NCBI GenBank assembly: GCA_012517965.1
Contig: JAAYTZ010000014.1
Coordinates: 1-46,940 of the forward strand
From: Propionibacterium sp.
Lineage (GTDB): Bacteria > Actinomycetota > Actinomycetes > Propionibacteriales > Propionibacteriaceae
DNA: 46,940 bases
Reading direction: 5' to 3'
Shown: positions 34,726 through 43,235 of the stretch, in pieces
Layout: the number at the start of each line of letters is the position of its first letter
Numbering within the stretch: the stretch's first letter is position 1
Notes under the pieces: generated by a model
What the model was told of the DNA's origin: nothing
Databases searched by the model: none
The model's input: the letters and a program-made list of their open reading frames with translations, nothing else
Program-made: the position numbers and the translations under genes

Positions 34726-36753
34726 TCAGAACCACTTTCCGAACGACTGGTAGGCCGAGAACCCGGCCGTCACGTCGTACTCCCCGGCGCTCCACCGGCC
34801 GCCACGCAGCCACCCGTAGGCGTACTGGAAACGGCCCATGGGTCCGACGAACCCCGCCAGGCCAGCCGGGTGGCACATGTAGCCGCAGTAGTCGACGACC
34901 CGGGCGCCGAAGGCCCGACCGGCTTGATGATGGCCGATCGCCGAGTACTGCGAGCCCGGCAGGCCGAAGTCGATCGTGCTGAGGGTCTCGTAGAGGGCTT
35001 GGTGGTCGGCCAGGATGTACTGGCTGCCCACCCCCGAGTCGTTGTGGTACCCGGCACCGACGATGTCTCCCTCGGTCTGGGTCGGGAACTCGTCGCGCAG
35101 GAGCCGGGTGTTCTCGATCGCCCAGATGATCTCGTCGAGGTCGAGGGCGCCCAGGTCGAACGAGATGCGGGCACTCGTCGGTCCGATCCAACTGGTGAAC
35201 GCGGTGGCGGGGACGAGGGTGTCGGTGGCGTCGTAGTGCCGTGGCGTGGGGAGCAGTCGGCCGTCGAACGTGATCGGGACGCCTTCGCGCGCCAGGTAGT
35301 TGCTCGCCAGCGACGCCCCATCGGGCACGTCGCTCATGAAGGTGTTCCAGCTGTCGAGGCGGTGCTTCTTGCAGCGATCGGAGAGGGCGACGCCGGTCGG
35401 CTGCGGCTGTGGCAGGTACTGCTGGCTCATCCAGGGGTTGGAGACCGGCTGGCCGTCGCAGTAGGAGCTGTCCTCGCCGGTGGTCAGCACGATGAACACG
35501 TCGTAACGACGCGGATCGGGTGTCCCGACCGTCGCCCAGGCCGAGAACTCGTCGTCGGGGTGCACGATCGGGATGTACCGGATGATGCGGCCGGTGTCGG
35601 GGTAATACCAGGACACGAAGCGACCGGCGTCGATCGAGGCGGAGGCCGGGCCCGCCGCCCCGGCGTCGAGCAAGATGGGCCCGGGCGTCTGGATCGTCAG
35701 CGCGGCCGCGGCCAGGGCGTCCGGGAAGTTGAGGCCCGAGGTGTAGGTGATGCTGGGCGTCGTCGGCTCGAAGAACCGCTGAGCGACCTGCTGGGCGGTC
35801 GCATACCGGTCCTCGCCGGCCACGACGATCACCGATCCCCCGGAGGCGGCGGCGATCCGGTCGCGGACCGACTGGGAGAGCAGGCCGCCGATCACGTAGA
35901 CGGTGGCCGGACGCCGCCGGGCCAACTCGGCCTCCGTCGAGGCCGGGAGCGTCTGAGCTTCGGCGAGCAGCAAGGGGGCGTCGAGCATGCCGGCCACCGG
36001 CCCGGCGGACAACGCGTCCGGGAAGTTGGTGCCCACGGCCACGAAGGCGCTGCGCGTGGGTGCGGTCAGCAGCCGGGAGATCGTGACGGCGGTCTCATAC
36101 CGGTCGAGACCGCCGGCCCGCTCCATCGTCGCACTGGGCAGCGCGGCCCGGACCTGAGCGACGACCGCCTCGCTCACCACGCCGGTGCCGCCGACGAAGA
36201 TGACCCGACCCGGGTCGAGGCGCCGAACCTCGTCCAGGACGGCGTCGGGCATGCTGGCCGCCGGAGTGAGAAGCAGGGGTGCCCCCAGGGACACGACCGC
36301 AGCGGAGGCGGCGAGCCCGTCCGGGAAGTTCTCACCGTAGGCCACGAGCAGCGTCCGGGCACCGTTCGGGAACGCCGTGCGGGTGATCTCGATGGCGGTC
36401 TCGTAGCGGCTGGCGCCGTAGAGGCGGGTCAGCGTCCGATCGGTGACCGCGGCCACGGTGGCGGCTGCCGACTCCGACACGACGGTCGGTCCCGCCAACG
36501 CGTAGACCGGCCCGACGTTGAAGCGCGCGGCGTCCGTTCTCGTCGCCGTTCGAGTCGCGGCTCGCGGAGGGACGGTCAGATCCTGGCCGATCGTGCTGGC
36601 CGGGCCCGAGGAAATCTGCGCGGACTCCTCCGGTTGCGAGCGGGGCTCCGGCTCGACCGGCGCCCAGTCCGAGGCGGCGGCTCCGGTGCTGGCGCCGATG
36701 ATCAGCAAGAGGGCGGCCACCCATCCTGCGACGCTGGGGAATCGTCTGGACAT
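34726..36753 (-). CDS. exported protein with three cell-wall-binding repeats and a PIG-L-type deacetylase domain
   Basis: A 675-residue secreted protein. A signal peptide (about 1-27, ending GAAAS) is followed by a Pro/Ser/Thr-rich region and three CWB2-type repeats of roughly 90 residues, marked by RYETA, RYETA and RYATA and by NFPDGLAAS, NFPDALSAG and NFPDALAAA. The C-terminal part begins near residue 390 with HPDDE (398-402), the metal-site motif of PIG-L/LmbE N-acetylglucosamine deacetylases; ILADHQALYETL near residue 600 could give another ligand. CWB2 repeats bind anionic wall polymers in clostridia. A wall-bound amino-sugar deacetylase is the likeliest role, unproven. It interrupts the usual folD-DUF3017 pair. 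Confidence 0.88.
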   Translation of the reverse strand: MSRRFPSVAGWVAALLLIIGASTGAAASDWAPVEPEPRSQPEESAQISSGPASTIGQDLTVPPRAATRTATRTDAARFNVGPVYALAGPTVVSESAAATVAAVTDRTLTRLYGASRYETAIEITRTAFPNGARTLLVAYGENFPDGLAASAAVVSLGAPLLLTPAASMPDAVLDEVRRLDPGRVIFVGGTGVVSEAVVAQVRAALPSATMERAGGLDRYETAVTISRLLTAPTRSAFVAVGTNFPDALSAGPVAGMLDAPLLLAEAQTLPASTEAELARRRPATVYVIGGLLSQSVRDRIAAASGGSVIVVAGEDRYATAQQVAQRFFEPTTPSITYTSGLNFPDALAAAALTIQTPGPILLDAGAAGPASASIDAGRFVSWYYPDTGRIIRYIPIVHPDDEFSAWATVGTPDPRRYDVFIVLTTGEDSSYCDGQPVSNPWMSQQYLPQPQPTGVALSDRCKKHRLDSWNTFMSDVPDGASLASNYLAREGVPITFDGRLLPTPRHYDATDTLVPATAFTSWIGPTSARISFDLGALDLDEIIWAIENTRLLRDEFPTQTEGDIVGAGYHNDSGVGSQYILADHQALYETLSTIDFGLPGSQYSAIGHHQAGRAFGARVVDYCGYMCHPAGLAGFVGPMGRFQYAYGWLRGGRWSAGEYDVTAGFSAYQSFGKWF

Positions 36754-36789
36754 CGTTGGGACTCTTTCCTCGATGAGCGCTCGAGGGGC

Positions 36790-36795
36790 ACCGTA
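36790..36795 (-). promoter_or_regulatory. -10 element (TACGGT), wall-binding deacetylase gene
   Basis: TACGGT on minus gives a leader of about 30 bases with GAGGAAAG before the ATG at 36753. It lies back-to-back with the DUF3017 -10 at 36829-36834. Confidence 0.35.
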
Positions 36796-36828
36796 GCAAG
36801 TGAATCCCGCGAACCGAAGGGGCTCTGG

Positions 36829-36834
36829 TAGCCT
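36829..36834 (+). promoter_or_regulatory. -10 element (TAGCCT), DUF3017 gene
   Basis: TAGCCT ends seven bases before the GTG at 36842, fixing that GTG as the likely start and indicating leaderless translation. Confidence 0.5.
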
Positions 36835-36841
36835 CTCGACG

Positions 36842-37246
36842 GTGACGTCTCGACAGGCCCCGCGCGGCCGGGTGGGGCGTCATCACTTTCGTCCGCCCGA
36901 CCCGCGGGACCTGGTCGATCACCCCGTGCCGGTGGACGGCGAGGAGTCGGAGTACCCACGCCCGCCCCGGCCCTGGTACCAACAGTTGGTCGGGCAGTGG
37001 CCGCTCGTCACCAGCACCGCCGTGGTCCTCGCCGGCGTCTCGGTGGGCGCGGCCGGTGCCTGGCGCATCGGCTCGACGATCGCCGGGGCCGGCGTCCTGC
37101 TGGCCGCCTTGCTGCGCCTGGTCCTGCCGCGGCGGCTGGTGGGCCTGCTGGAGACCCGATCGAGGACGATCGACGTGCTGGTGACCACGCTCATGGGGGC
37201 GGGGATCGTCATCGTCGCCTGGACCGTTTCCCCGGCTCGCCACTGA
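36842..37246 (+). CDS. DUF3017-type small membrane protein
   Basis: A 134-residue protein with a charged, Pro-rich cytoplasmic head (about 1-48) and three hydrophobic helices (about 56-72, 77-94, 111-129). Size, topology and place in the folD-to-mdh neighbourhood match actinobacterial DUF3017 proteins, which have no known function. The GTG start is chosen from the -10 spacing; a further in-frame start at 36800 would lie upstream of the promoter. It is cut off from folD by the wall-binding deacetylase gene, so it now has its own promoter. Confidence 0.78.
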   Translation: MTSRQAPRGRVGRHHFRPPDPRDLVDHPVPVDGEESEYPRPPRPWYQQLVGQWPLVTSTAVVLAGVSVGAAGAWRIGSTIAGAGVLLAALLRLVLPRRLVGLLETRSRTIDVLVTTLMGAGIVIVAWTVSPARH

Positions 37247-37255
37247 AGCCAGGGC

Positions 37256-37271
37256 GTGGGCGCCGGCCCAC
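37256..37271. terminator. short hairpin between convergent genes
   Basis: GTGGGC and GCCCAC pair around a 4-base loop in the 43-base gap between the convergent DUF3017 and acyl-CoA synthetase genes. The stem is only six bases, so this is a weak call. Confidence 0.35.
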
Positions 37272-37289
37272 CGCCGGCTCCCGAGCCTG

Positions 37290-39026
37290 CTAGCGGAAGT
37301 CGCGGTCGAAGTACTGACCCGTGGTCGACCCGGAGGCCACGCGCGCGGCCTCGGCGTCCCGCAGTTCGACCCGGCGGATCTTGGCGCTGACGGTCTTGGG
37401 GAGCGACTCGCTGAACTCGAGGATCCGGACGAGCTGGTAACCGTTGAGGCAGCCGCGGGCGTGGGTGAAGATCGCCCGGGCGGTGTCCGGCCCGGGCTCG
37501 AAGCCGCGGGCCAGCACGACGTAGGCCTTGGGGACGTTGCCCCGCACCGGGTCGGGGCTCGCGACCACCGCGCACTCCGCCACGGCTTCGTGGGTCATCA
37601 GGGCGCTCTCGAGTTCGAACGGGGAGATCTTGTAGTCGGACGCCTTGAACACATCGTCGGCGCGGCCCACGTAGGTGATGTAGCCGTCGGCGTCGCGGGA
37701 GCCGATGTCGCCGGTGTGGTAGTACCCGTGGCGGAACGCCTCGGCCGTCAGTTCCTCGTCGCCGTAGTAGCCCTTCATGAGCGCAACGTTGGTCCGGCTC
37801 AGGTCGAGGCACAGCTCGCCTTCGCCGGGCCCCTCGAGCGGCTCGTCGGTCGCCGGGTCGAGCAGGGCGACGACGTAGCCGGGCGTCGGGCGTCCCATCG
37901 CCCCGAGCCGCACCGGCTGCCCGGGCCCGTTCCCGATGGCGCAGGTCATCTCGGTCTGGCCGTAGCCGTCACGGATCGTGTTGCCCCAGGCGGCCCGCAC
38001 CTTGTTGATGACCTCGGGGTTCAGCGCCTCGCCGGCGCCGACGAGTTCGCGGGGCGGGTGCGTGAGGTTCGCCAGGTCGGCCTGGATGAGCATGCGCCAG
38101 ACCGTGGGGGGCGCACAGAAGCTCGACACCTCGTGGGTGTCCATGATCCGCATCAGGGTGTCGGCGTGGAACCGGTCGTAGTTGAAGATGAAGACAGTCG
38201 CCTGGGCCAGGAACGGGCTGTAGAAGTTCGACCAGGCGTGCTTCCCCCAGCCCGGCGAGGAGATGTTGAGATGCACGTCGCCGGGCCGGACGCCGAGCCA
38301 GTACATCGTGGACAGGTGCCCGATCGGGTAGCTGACGTGGGTGTGCTCGACGAGCTTGGGGCGCGACGTCGTCCCGGACGTGAAATAGAGCAGACAGGTC
38401 TCGTCGGCCCGCGTCGGCTGGGTCGGGGTGAACTCCGCGGACGCCTCGGCGCTCGCGTCGTAGTGCAGCCAGCCGTCCGGCAGGTCCTGGGTGGCCGAGT
38501 GGGCCGAGACGCCGATCTTGACGACGTCACCGGCGACGCGGGTGAACCGGCCGACCAGGTCGTGGGGGGCGACGGTGAAGCGGGCCCCGGCCGTCTCGAC
38601 GCGCCACGCGAGGTCGGCCTCGCTCAGCAGCGTCGACGTGGGGATCGCGACGCAGCCGAGCTTGGTGAGCGCCAGCAGGATCTCCCACAGCTCGATGGTG
38701 TTGTGGAGCATCACGATCATCCGGTCGCCGCGCTGCATTCCGAGGTCGGTCAGCCAGTGGGCGACCTGGTCGGAGCGGGTGGCGAGCTCGCCGTAGGTCC
38801 ACTGCTCCATGGAGAGGTCGTCCTCCACGATGCGGACGGCGACGCGGTCCGGATGCTCGCCGGCGATCACGTCGAACCAGTCCAGTCCGAAGTTGAATTC
38901 CTCCGGCTCCGGCCAGACGAACCCATCCCGGATCCGGTCGTAGTCGTAGGCGTGGTCGAGGAGGAAGTCGCGCGCGCGACGGACCTCCTCGGTGGCGGCG
39001 GTGGCGGGACGGCCGGTATAGATCAT
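37290..39026 (-). CDS. AMP-forming acyl-CoA synthetase (acetyl/medium-chain type)
   Basis: A 578-residue adenylate-forming enzyme that would activate a carboxylic acid with ATP and CoA. Motifs: P-loop YFTSGTTSRPKLVEHTH, GYGQTEM, the hinge region YHTGDIGSRDADGYITYVGR, and the C-terminal catalytic Lys in LPKTVSAKIRR, where the common Gly before Lys is Ala. It resembles medium-chain or acetyl/propionyl-CoA synthetases rather than long-chain ligases; the substrate is not determined. It is transcribed alone from a leaderless promoter whose spacer holds an 18-base palindrome, so a repressor is likely. An acetate-type symporter gene lies 2 kb away. Confidence 0.9.
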   Translation of the reverse strand: MIYTGRPATAATEEVRRARDFLLDHAYDYDRIRDGFVWPEPEEFNFGLDWFDVIAGEHPDRVAVRIVEDDLSMEQWTYGELATRSDQVAHWLTDLGMQRGDRMIVMLHNTIELWEILLALTKLGCVAIPTSTLLSEADLAWRVETAGARFTVAPHDLVGRFTRVAGDVVKIGVSAHSATQDLPDGWLHYDASAEASAEFTPTQPTRADETCLLYFTSGTTSRPKLVEHTHVSYPIGHLSTMYWLGVRPGDVHLNISSPGWGKHAWSNFYSPFLAQATVFIFNYDRFHADTLMRIMDTHEVSSFCAPPTVWRMLIQADLANLTHPPRELVGAGEALNPEVINKVRAAWGNTIRDGYGQTEMTCAIGNGPGQPVRLGAMGRPTPGYVVALLDPATDEPLEGPGEGELCLDLSRTNVALMKGYYGDEELTAEAFRHGYYHTGDIGSRDADGYITYVGRADDVFKASDYKISPFELESALMTHEAVAECAVVASPDPVRGNVPKAYVVLARGFEPGPDTARAIFTHARGCLNGYQLVRILEFSESLPKTVSAKIRRVELRDAEAARVASGSTTGQYFDRDFR

Positions 39027-39033
39027 GGGGTCG

Positions 39034-39039
39034 AGCCTA
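39034..39039 (-). promoter_or_regulatory. -10 element (TAGGCT), acyl-CoA synthetase gene
   Basis: TAGGCT on minus ends seven bases before the ATG at 39026. The space upstream where the -35/-10 spacer would lie is occupied by the palindrome at 39044-39061. Confidence 0.5.
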
Positions 39040-39043
39040 GCGT

Positions 39044-39061
39044 TACGGTTACGGAACCGTA
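39044..39061. promoter_or_regulatory. palindromic operator candidate
   Basis: TACGGTT (39044-39050) and AACCGTA (39055-39061) form perfect 7-base arms around ACGG, immediately upstream of the -10 of the acyl-CoA synthetase gene. Position and symmetry suit a dimeric repressor such as a TetR or GntR protein; no such gene is in the window. Confidence 0.5.
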
Positions 39062-39134
39062 GGTTCGTGTCCGGTCCTTGCCTCCCGTGCAGCCGGGGCG
39101 AGTCTGCTGTAACGGTGTCGGGGGTGGGGACGCC

Positions 39135-39164
39135 GACGGCGGCGGGGACGCCCCCGCCGCCGTC
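39135..39164 (-). terminator. hairpin downstream of mdh
   Basis: A perfect 13-base G+C stem (39135-39147 with 39152-39164) and a 4-base loop lie 21 bases beyond the mdh stop. It should stop mdh transcription before the acyl-CoA synthetase promoter. Confidence 0.65.
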
Positions 39165-39185
39165 GCGTGTGGTTGCTGGTCCGCG

Positions 39186-40175
39186 TCAGATCAGGCCGAG
39201 TTCCTTCACGGCGGCCTTCTCGTCCTCCAGTTCGGCCACCGAGGCGGCGATCTTGGCCTTGCTGAACTCGTTGAGCTCGAGGCCCTGGACGATCTCGTAC
39301 CGGCCGCCCTTGACGACGCACGGGAACGAGGAGATGACGCCCTCGGCGACGCCGTAGCTGCCGTCGGACGGCACGGCCATCGACACCCAGTCACCCTCGG
39401 GGGTGTCCAGCACCCAGTCGCGCATGTGCTCGATGGTGGCGTTGGCGGCGGAGGCGGCCGACGAGGAGCCGCGGGCGGCGATGATGGCGGCGCCGCGCTT
39501 GGCGACCGTCGGGATGAACTCGTTCTCGAGCCAGGCCTGGTCGTTGACGAGCTCGGCGGCGTTGCGGCCGTCCACCTCGGCGTGGAACAGGTCGGGGTAC
39601 TGGGTGGCGGAGTGGTTGCCCCAGATCGTCATCTTCTTGATCGAGGTCACCGGCACGCGCAGCTTTGCGGCGAGCTGGCTGATGGCGCGGTTGTGGTCGA
39701 GGCGGGTCAGCGCGTTGAACCGCTCCTTCGGGATGTCGGGGGCGTTGCTCATCGCGATCAGGGCGTTGGTGTTCGCCGGGTTGCCGGTGATGAGGACCCG
39801 GACGTCGTCGGCGGCCACGTTGTTGAGGGCCCGGCCCTGGGCGGTGAAGATCGCGCCGTTGGCCGACAGCAGATCGCTTCGCTCCATCCCGGCGGTGCGC
39901 GGGCGGGCGCCGACGAGCATCGCGAGGTTGGCGCCGTCGAAGACCTTCTCGGGATCGTCGCCGATCTCGATGCCGGCGAGCGTCGGGAAGGCGCAGTCGT
40001 CGAGTTCCATGACGACGCCCTCGAGCGCCTTGAGTGCGGGGGTGATCTCGAGCAGGCGCAGTTCCACGGGCTGGTCGGGGCCGAGCAGGGCGCCGCTCGC
40101 AATGCGGAACAGCAGGCTGTAGCAGATCTGGCCGGCGGCGCCGGTGACGGCTACCTTGACGGGGGCTGCGGTCAC
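39186..40175 (-). CDS. mdh: malate dehydrogenase
   Basis: A 329-residue NAD-dependent malate dehydrogenase of the cytosolic/actinobacterial type. It starts [21 protein letters not shown] (Rossmann motif GAAGQI), has the substrate Arg in [14 protein letters not shown] and LTRLDHNRA, and the catalytic His in [11 protein letters not shown]. The GTG at 40175 has AGAGGAGA upstream; an extension toward 40286 crosses the promoter region. Length is exactly that of the family. With sucCD it makes the window's second TCA-cycle element. Confidence 0.97.
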   Translation of the reverse strand: MTAAPVKVAVTGAAGQICYSLLFRIASGALLGPDQPVELRLLEITPALKALEGVVMELDDCAFPTLAGIEIGDDPEKVFDGANLAMLVGARPRTAGMERSDLLSANGAIFTAQGRALNNVAADDVRVLITGNPANTNALIAMSNAPDIPKERFNALTRLDHNRAISQLAAKLRVPVTSIKKMTIWGNHSATQYPDLFHAEVDGRNAAELVNDQAWLENEFIPTVAKRGAAIIAARGSSSAASAANATIEHMRDWVLDTPEGDWVSMAVPSDGSYGVAEGVISSFPCVVKGGRYEIVQGLELNEFSKAKIAASVAELEDEKAAVKELGLI

Positions 40176-40214
40176 GTTGGGTCTCCTCTTCGAGCAAACA
40201 GGATGGACGGTCAG

Positions 40215-40220
40215 AACGTA
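40215..40220 (-). promoter_or_regulatory. -10 element (TACGTT), mdh
   Basis: TACGTT on minus would give a leader of about 33 bases ending in AGAGGAGA before the GTG at 40175. No good -35 is visible. Confidence 0.35.
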
Positions 40221-40271
40221 GCAGGCCCTGGCGTCCGGCAGGCGGCGTGGGGTCACCTTGGGGGACGCCGG

Positions 40272-40277
40272 TAGCCT
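40272..40277 (+). promoter_or_regulatory. -10 element (TAGCCT), histidine phosphatase gene
   Basis: TAGCCT ends seven bases before the ATG at 40285, supporting that start over the GTG-led extension at 40258, and suggesting a leaderless transcript. Confidence 0.5.
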
Positions 40278-40284
40278 GCGGGGC

Positions 40285-40917
40285 ATGCGACTCTATCTGG
40301 TGCGGCACGGCCGGACGGCGTCCAACGTGGCGGGGCTCCTCGACACCGCGCACCCCGGGGCGGCCCTCGACGAGGTGGGGCTGGCGCAGGCCGACGCCCT
40401 CGTCGACCGGCTCGCGGAGGCCACCCTCGACGCCGTGTACAGCAGCGACATCCCCCGGGCCGTCCAGACCGCCACCCCGCTCGCGGCGGCGCGGGCTCTG
40501 GCGCTCATCCCGCTGGCGGGTCTGCGGGAGATCCCGGCCGGCGACCAGGAGATGCGAGACGTCTGGGACGCCTACATCGACGTCCTGCGCGCGTGGGCCC
40601 TGGGCCGGCCGCACGTGCGGCGTCCCGGCGGGGAGAGCGGCCACGAGTTCTTCGGGCGCTACGACGCGGCCGTCGCGTCGATCGCGGACGCCGGCCACTC
40701 GGCTGCGGTGCTGGTCAGCCACGGGGCGGCGCTGCGCACCTGGGTCGGCCACCGGGTGCGCGATCTGACGCCCATGGAGGTGGCCCGCCGTCGCCTCGGG
40801 AACACGGCGATCGTCACCATCGAGGGCGAACCCGACGACTGGCGGCTGCTGGACTGGGACGACGGCGTCCACCACGACACGCCCGCCGGGCGCCGGCCGG
40901 CCGGGCGCCGCGACTGA
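40285..40917 (+). CDS. histidine phosphatase-family protein
   Basis: A 210-residue member of the phosphoglycerate-mutase-like superfamily. The phospho-His motif is [10 protein letters not shown]; the second active-site His is in [12 protein letters not shown], and the proton donor Glu region is [12 protein letters not shown]. Length and motifs suit a phosphatase more than a true glycolytic mutase. Substrates in this family are diverse (sugar phosphates, nucleotides) and cannot be predicted here. It is monocistronic, divergent from mdh, and ends at a strong bidirectional hairpin. Confidence 0.9.
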   Translation: MRLYLVRHGRTASNVAGLLDTAHPGAALDEVGLAQADALVDRLAEATLDAVYSSDIPRAVQTATPLAAARALALIPLAGLREIPAGDQEMRDVWDAYIDVLRAWALGRPHVRRPGGESGHEFFGRYDAAVASIADAGHSAAVLVSHGAALRTWVGHRVRDLTPMEVARRRLGNTAIVTIEGEPDDWRLLDWDDGVHHDTPAGRRPAGRRD

Positions 40918-40929
40918 GCCCGGACGCGA

Positions 40930-40963
40930 CGGTGCCCCGCCGGAGCGCTCCGGCGGGGCACCG
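40930..40963. terminator. 34-base perfect palindrome, bidirectional terminator
   Basis: Two 17-base arms (40930-40946 and 40947-40963) are perfectly complementary, lying between the stop of the histidine phosphatase gene (40917) and that of the convergent symporter gene (40978). Symmetry and position suit a terminator serving both strands. Confidence 0.75.
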
Positions 40964-40977
40964 AGACGGGGCGAGGG

Positions 40978-42576
40978 TCAGTGCGCGACCGCGCCCTCGG
41001 CCCCCGCGCCGGTCATGGAGCGGACCTCCATCTCGGCCTGCTTCTCGGGGAACTCGGGGGCGCTGGTGAGCGTCCCGAGGATGCCCAGGAGGAACCCGAC
41101 CGGCACCGACACGATGGCCGGGTTGTCGTAGGGGAACCAGGCGAAGTTCATCGTCGGGAACATCGCCGAGGGCACGCCCGACACCGCCGGCGAGAAGGCG
41201 ATCAGCACGATCGCGGTGATCAGGCCGCCGTAGATGCTCCACAGCGATCCGCGGGTGTTGAACCGCTTCCAGTACAGGGAGAACAGGATCGACGGCAGGT
41301 TGGCGGACGCCGCCACGGCGAAGGCCAACGCCACCAGGAAGGCGATGTTCATGCTCTTGGCGAAGATGCCGCCCACGATGGCCAGGGCGCCGATCACCAG
41401 CACGGTGATCCGCGCGATGCGGACCTCCTGGGCGGGGTCGGCCCGGCCCCCCTTCAGCACCGAGTTGTAGATGTCGTGGCTGAAGGACGCCGAGGCCGTG
41501 ATCGTGAGGCCCGCGACCACCGCGAGGATGGTCGCGAAGGCGACCCCGGCGATGATCGCCAGGAAGATCGACCCCGGGATGCCCTGGCCGGGCAGGAAGT
41601 AGGCCAGCGCCGGGGCGGCGGCGTTCGCCTTGCCGGGCAGCGTGTTGATGACCTTCGTGGTCACGAGGGCGGCCGCGCCGTAGCCCAGCACCAGCGTGAA
41701 CAGGTAGAACGCGCCGATGAGGCCGATGGCCCAGGTCACCGACTTGCGGGCCTCCTTGGCGGTGGGCACGGTGTAGAACCGCATGAGCACGTGCGGCAGG
41801 CCCGCGGTGCCGAGCACCAGCGCGATCGACAGCGACAGGAACCCCAGCGGGTCCTTGTACTTGGCGCCCGGCTCGATCATCTTCGGGGTGTTGTTGGCGT
41901 CCATCGCCTGCTGCATGACGTTCGACAGGTTGAACCCGAACAGGGCGAGCACCCAGACGGTCATGACGCCGGCGCCTGCGATGAGCAGGACGGCCTTGAT
42001 CATCTGCACCCAGGTCGTGCCCTTCATCCCGCCGATCAGCACGTAGCCGACCATCAGCAGGCCGACGATGATGATGACCAGGTTCTGGGCGAACTCGCCG
42101 CTGACGCCGAGGAGCAGCGACACCAGGCCGCCGGCGCCGGCCATCTGGGCCAGCAGGTAGAAGAACGAGATCGTCAGGGTCGAGATGGCTGCCGCCAGCC
42201 GGACGGGCCGGTTCCGCATCCGGAAGGACAGCACGTCGGCCATCGTGTACTTGCCGGTGTTGCGGAGCGGCTCGGCCACGAGCAGGAGCGCGACGAGCCA
42301 GGCGACCAGGAAGCCGATCGAGTACAGCAAGCCGTCGTAGCCGGAGAAGGCGATGGCGCCGACGATGCCGAGGAAGGACGCCGCCGACAGGTAGTCACCC
42401 GCGATCGCGAAGCCGTTCTGGGTGCCGGAGAACTGGGCGCCACCGGTGTAGAAGGCGGACGCCGACCTCTTGTTGCTGCCGGCGGTCACCCGGATGATCA
42501 CCGTCATCGTCACCACGACGAAGGCGGCGAAGATCGCGATGTTGAGGGCGGGGATGCCGAGTTCGAGCGGGAGCAT
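40978..42576 (-). CDS. actP: sodium/solute symporter, acetate permease type
   Basis: A 532-residue SSS-family transporter with about thirteen membrane helices. It contains AGDYLSAASFLGIVGAIAFSG, QMAGAGGLVSLLLG and SASFSHDIYNSVLKGG, all typical of ActP cation/acetate symporters and their short-chain acid relatives. The partner DUF485 gene sits directly upstream, with overlap TGATG. ATG at 42576 is preferred; a GTG one codon earlier is possible. It likely imports acetate, propionate or pyruvate. A strong bidirectional hairpin follows. Confidence 0.93.
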   Translation of the reverse strand: MLPLELGIPALNIAIFAAFVVVTMTVIIRVTAGSNKRSASAFYTGGAQFSGTQNGFAIAGDYLSAASFLGIVGAIAFSGYDGLLYSIGFLVAWLVALLLVAEPLRNTGKYTMADVLSFRMRNRPVRLAAAISTLTISFFYLLAQMAGAGGLVSLLLGVSGEFAQNLVIIIVGLLMVGYVLIGGMKGTTWVQMIKAVLLIAGAGVMTVWVLALFGFNLSNVMQQAMDANNTPKMIEPGAKYKDPLGFLSLSIALVLGTAGLPHVLMRFYTVPTAKEARKSVTWAIGLIGAFYLFTLVLGYGAAALVTTKVINTLPGKANAAAPALAYFLPGQGIPGSIFLAIIAGVAFATILAVVAGLTITASASFSHDIYNSVLKGGRADPAQEVRIARITVLVIGALAIVGGIFAKSMNIAFLVALAFAVAASANLPSILFSLYWKRFNTRGSLWSIYGGLITAIVLIAFSPAVSGVPSAMFPTMNFAWFPYDNPAIVSVPVGFLLGILGTLTSAPEFPEKQAEMEVRSMTGAGAEGAVAH

Positions 42577-43046
42577 CACTTCTTCGTCCCTTCCAGCTTG
42601 GCGCGCAGCTGCGACGCGATCGGGTCGATGTTGCGGTTCATGTGGCGCAGGTACAGCCAGGTGATGAGGAAGGTCGTGACGAACTGAAGCAGGCCCAGTA
42701 CGTGGCCCAGGTTGAGGTTCCCCAGCCCGATGTTCTGGGACATGAAGGACTTGGCGTACACCGACAGCAGGACGTACCCGAAGTACCAGGCCAGGAAGAG
42801 GGCGGTCAGGGGGAAGGCGAAGGCGCGGAACTTGCGCTTCAGCGTCGCGAACTCGGCCGACGCCTGGACTTCGACGAACGCCTGCTCGTCGATGTTCCGG
42901 GTGTCGCCGATGACCGTGTTGAGTGCGGGCAGCGGGTTGTGGTCGGCCGGCAGGTGCCGCTCTGCGTCGTACGTGTGCAGGTCGGCCTGGTCGTGGCTCG
43001 ACGCGCCGGACCGCTCCGGCTTCCGCTCGGCGTTGGGCGAAGTCAT
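42576..43046 (-). CDS. DUF485 membrane protein (YjcH-like)
   Basis: A 156-residue protein with a charged cytoplasmic head (about 1-75) and two membrane helices (about 78-98 and 115-135). The segment FRAFAFPLTALFLAWYFGYVLL in part and the LNLGHVLGLLQFVTTF helix are characteristic of the DUF485/YjcH family, found upstream of ActP in many bacteria and thought to assist it. The stop overlaps the symporter's ATG. GGGAGG precedes the ATG. The long upstream gap contains two inverted repeats that may be operators. Confidence 0.92.
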   Translation of the reverse strand: MTSPNAERKPERSGASSHDQADLHTYDAERHLPADHNPLPALNTVIGDTRNIDEQAFVEVQASAEFATLKRKFRAFAFPLTALFLAWYFGYVLLSVYAKSFMSQNIGLGNLNLGHVLGLLQFVTTFLITWLYLRHMNRNIDPIASQLRAKLEGTKK

Positions 43047-43129
43047 GAAGGACCTCCCAGGGAAGGATGGGCTGGGCTGGTCGTCCGGCCGGAGGTGGTC
43101 GGGGCGGTCAGCCGGGCCGCGGTGACGGT

Positions 43130-43147
43130 GAACCTCAACAAAGGTTC
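43130..43147. promoter_or_regulatory. inverted repeat upstream of the symporter operon
   Basis: GAACCT (43130-43135) and AGGTTC (43142-43147) are perfect arms around six bases, 84 bases before the DUF485 start. It is a candidate operator; no confident promoter could be placed nearby. Confidence 0.35.
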
Positions 43148-43154
43148 GGGATAG

Positions 43155-43176
43155 GGAATCACGACGCCGTGATTCC
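43155..43176. promoter_or_regulatory. 22-base palindrome, operator or purU terminator
   Basis: GGAATCACG (43155-43163) and CGTGATTCC (43168-43176) are perfect 9-base arms around ACGC. It lies 60 bases beyond the purU stop and about 110 bases upstream of the DUF485 start, so it may end purU transcription or regulate the symporter operon. The low G+C arms and missing T run favour an operator. Confidence 0.45.
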
Positions 43177-43235
43177 TGTCTAGGCGGTGTCGCAAAGATT
43201 TACCCGCGGTGGCCGAAGCTGAGAACCCGGCGACC

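Noticed and set aside
34870-36831. A 653-codon open frame on plus across the wall-binding deacetylase gene
   Set aside because: Antisense to a protein with signal peptide, repeats and metal motif; no plausible protein features of its own.
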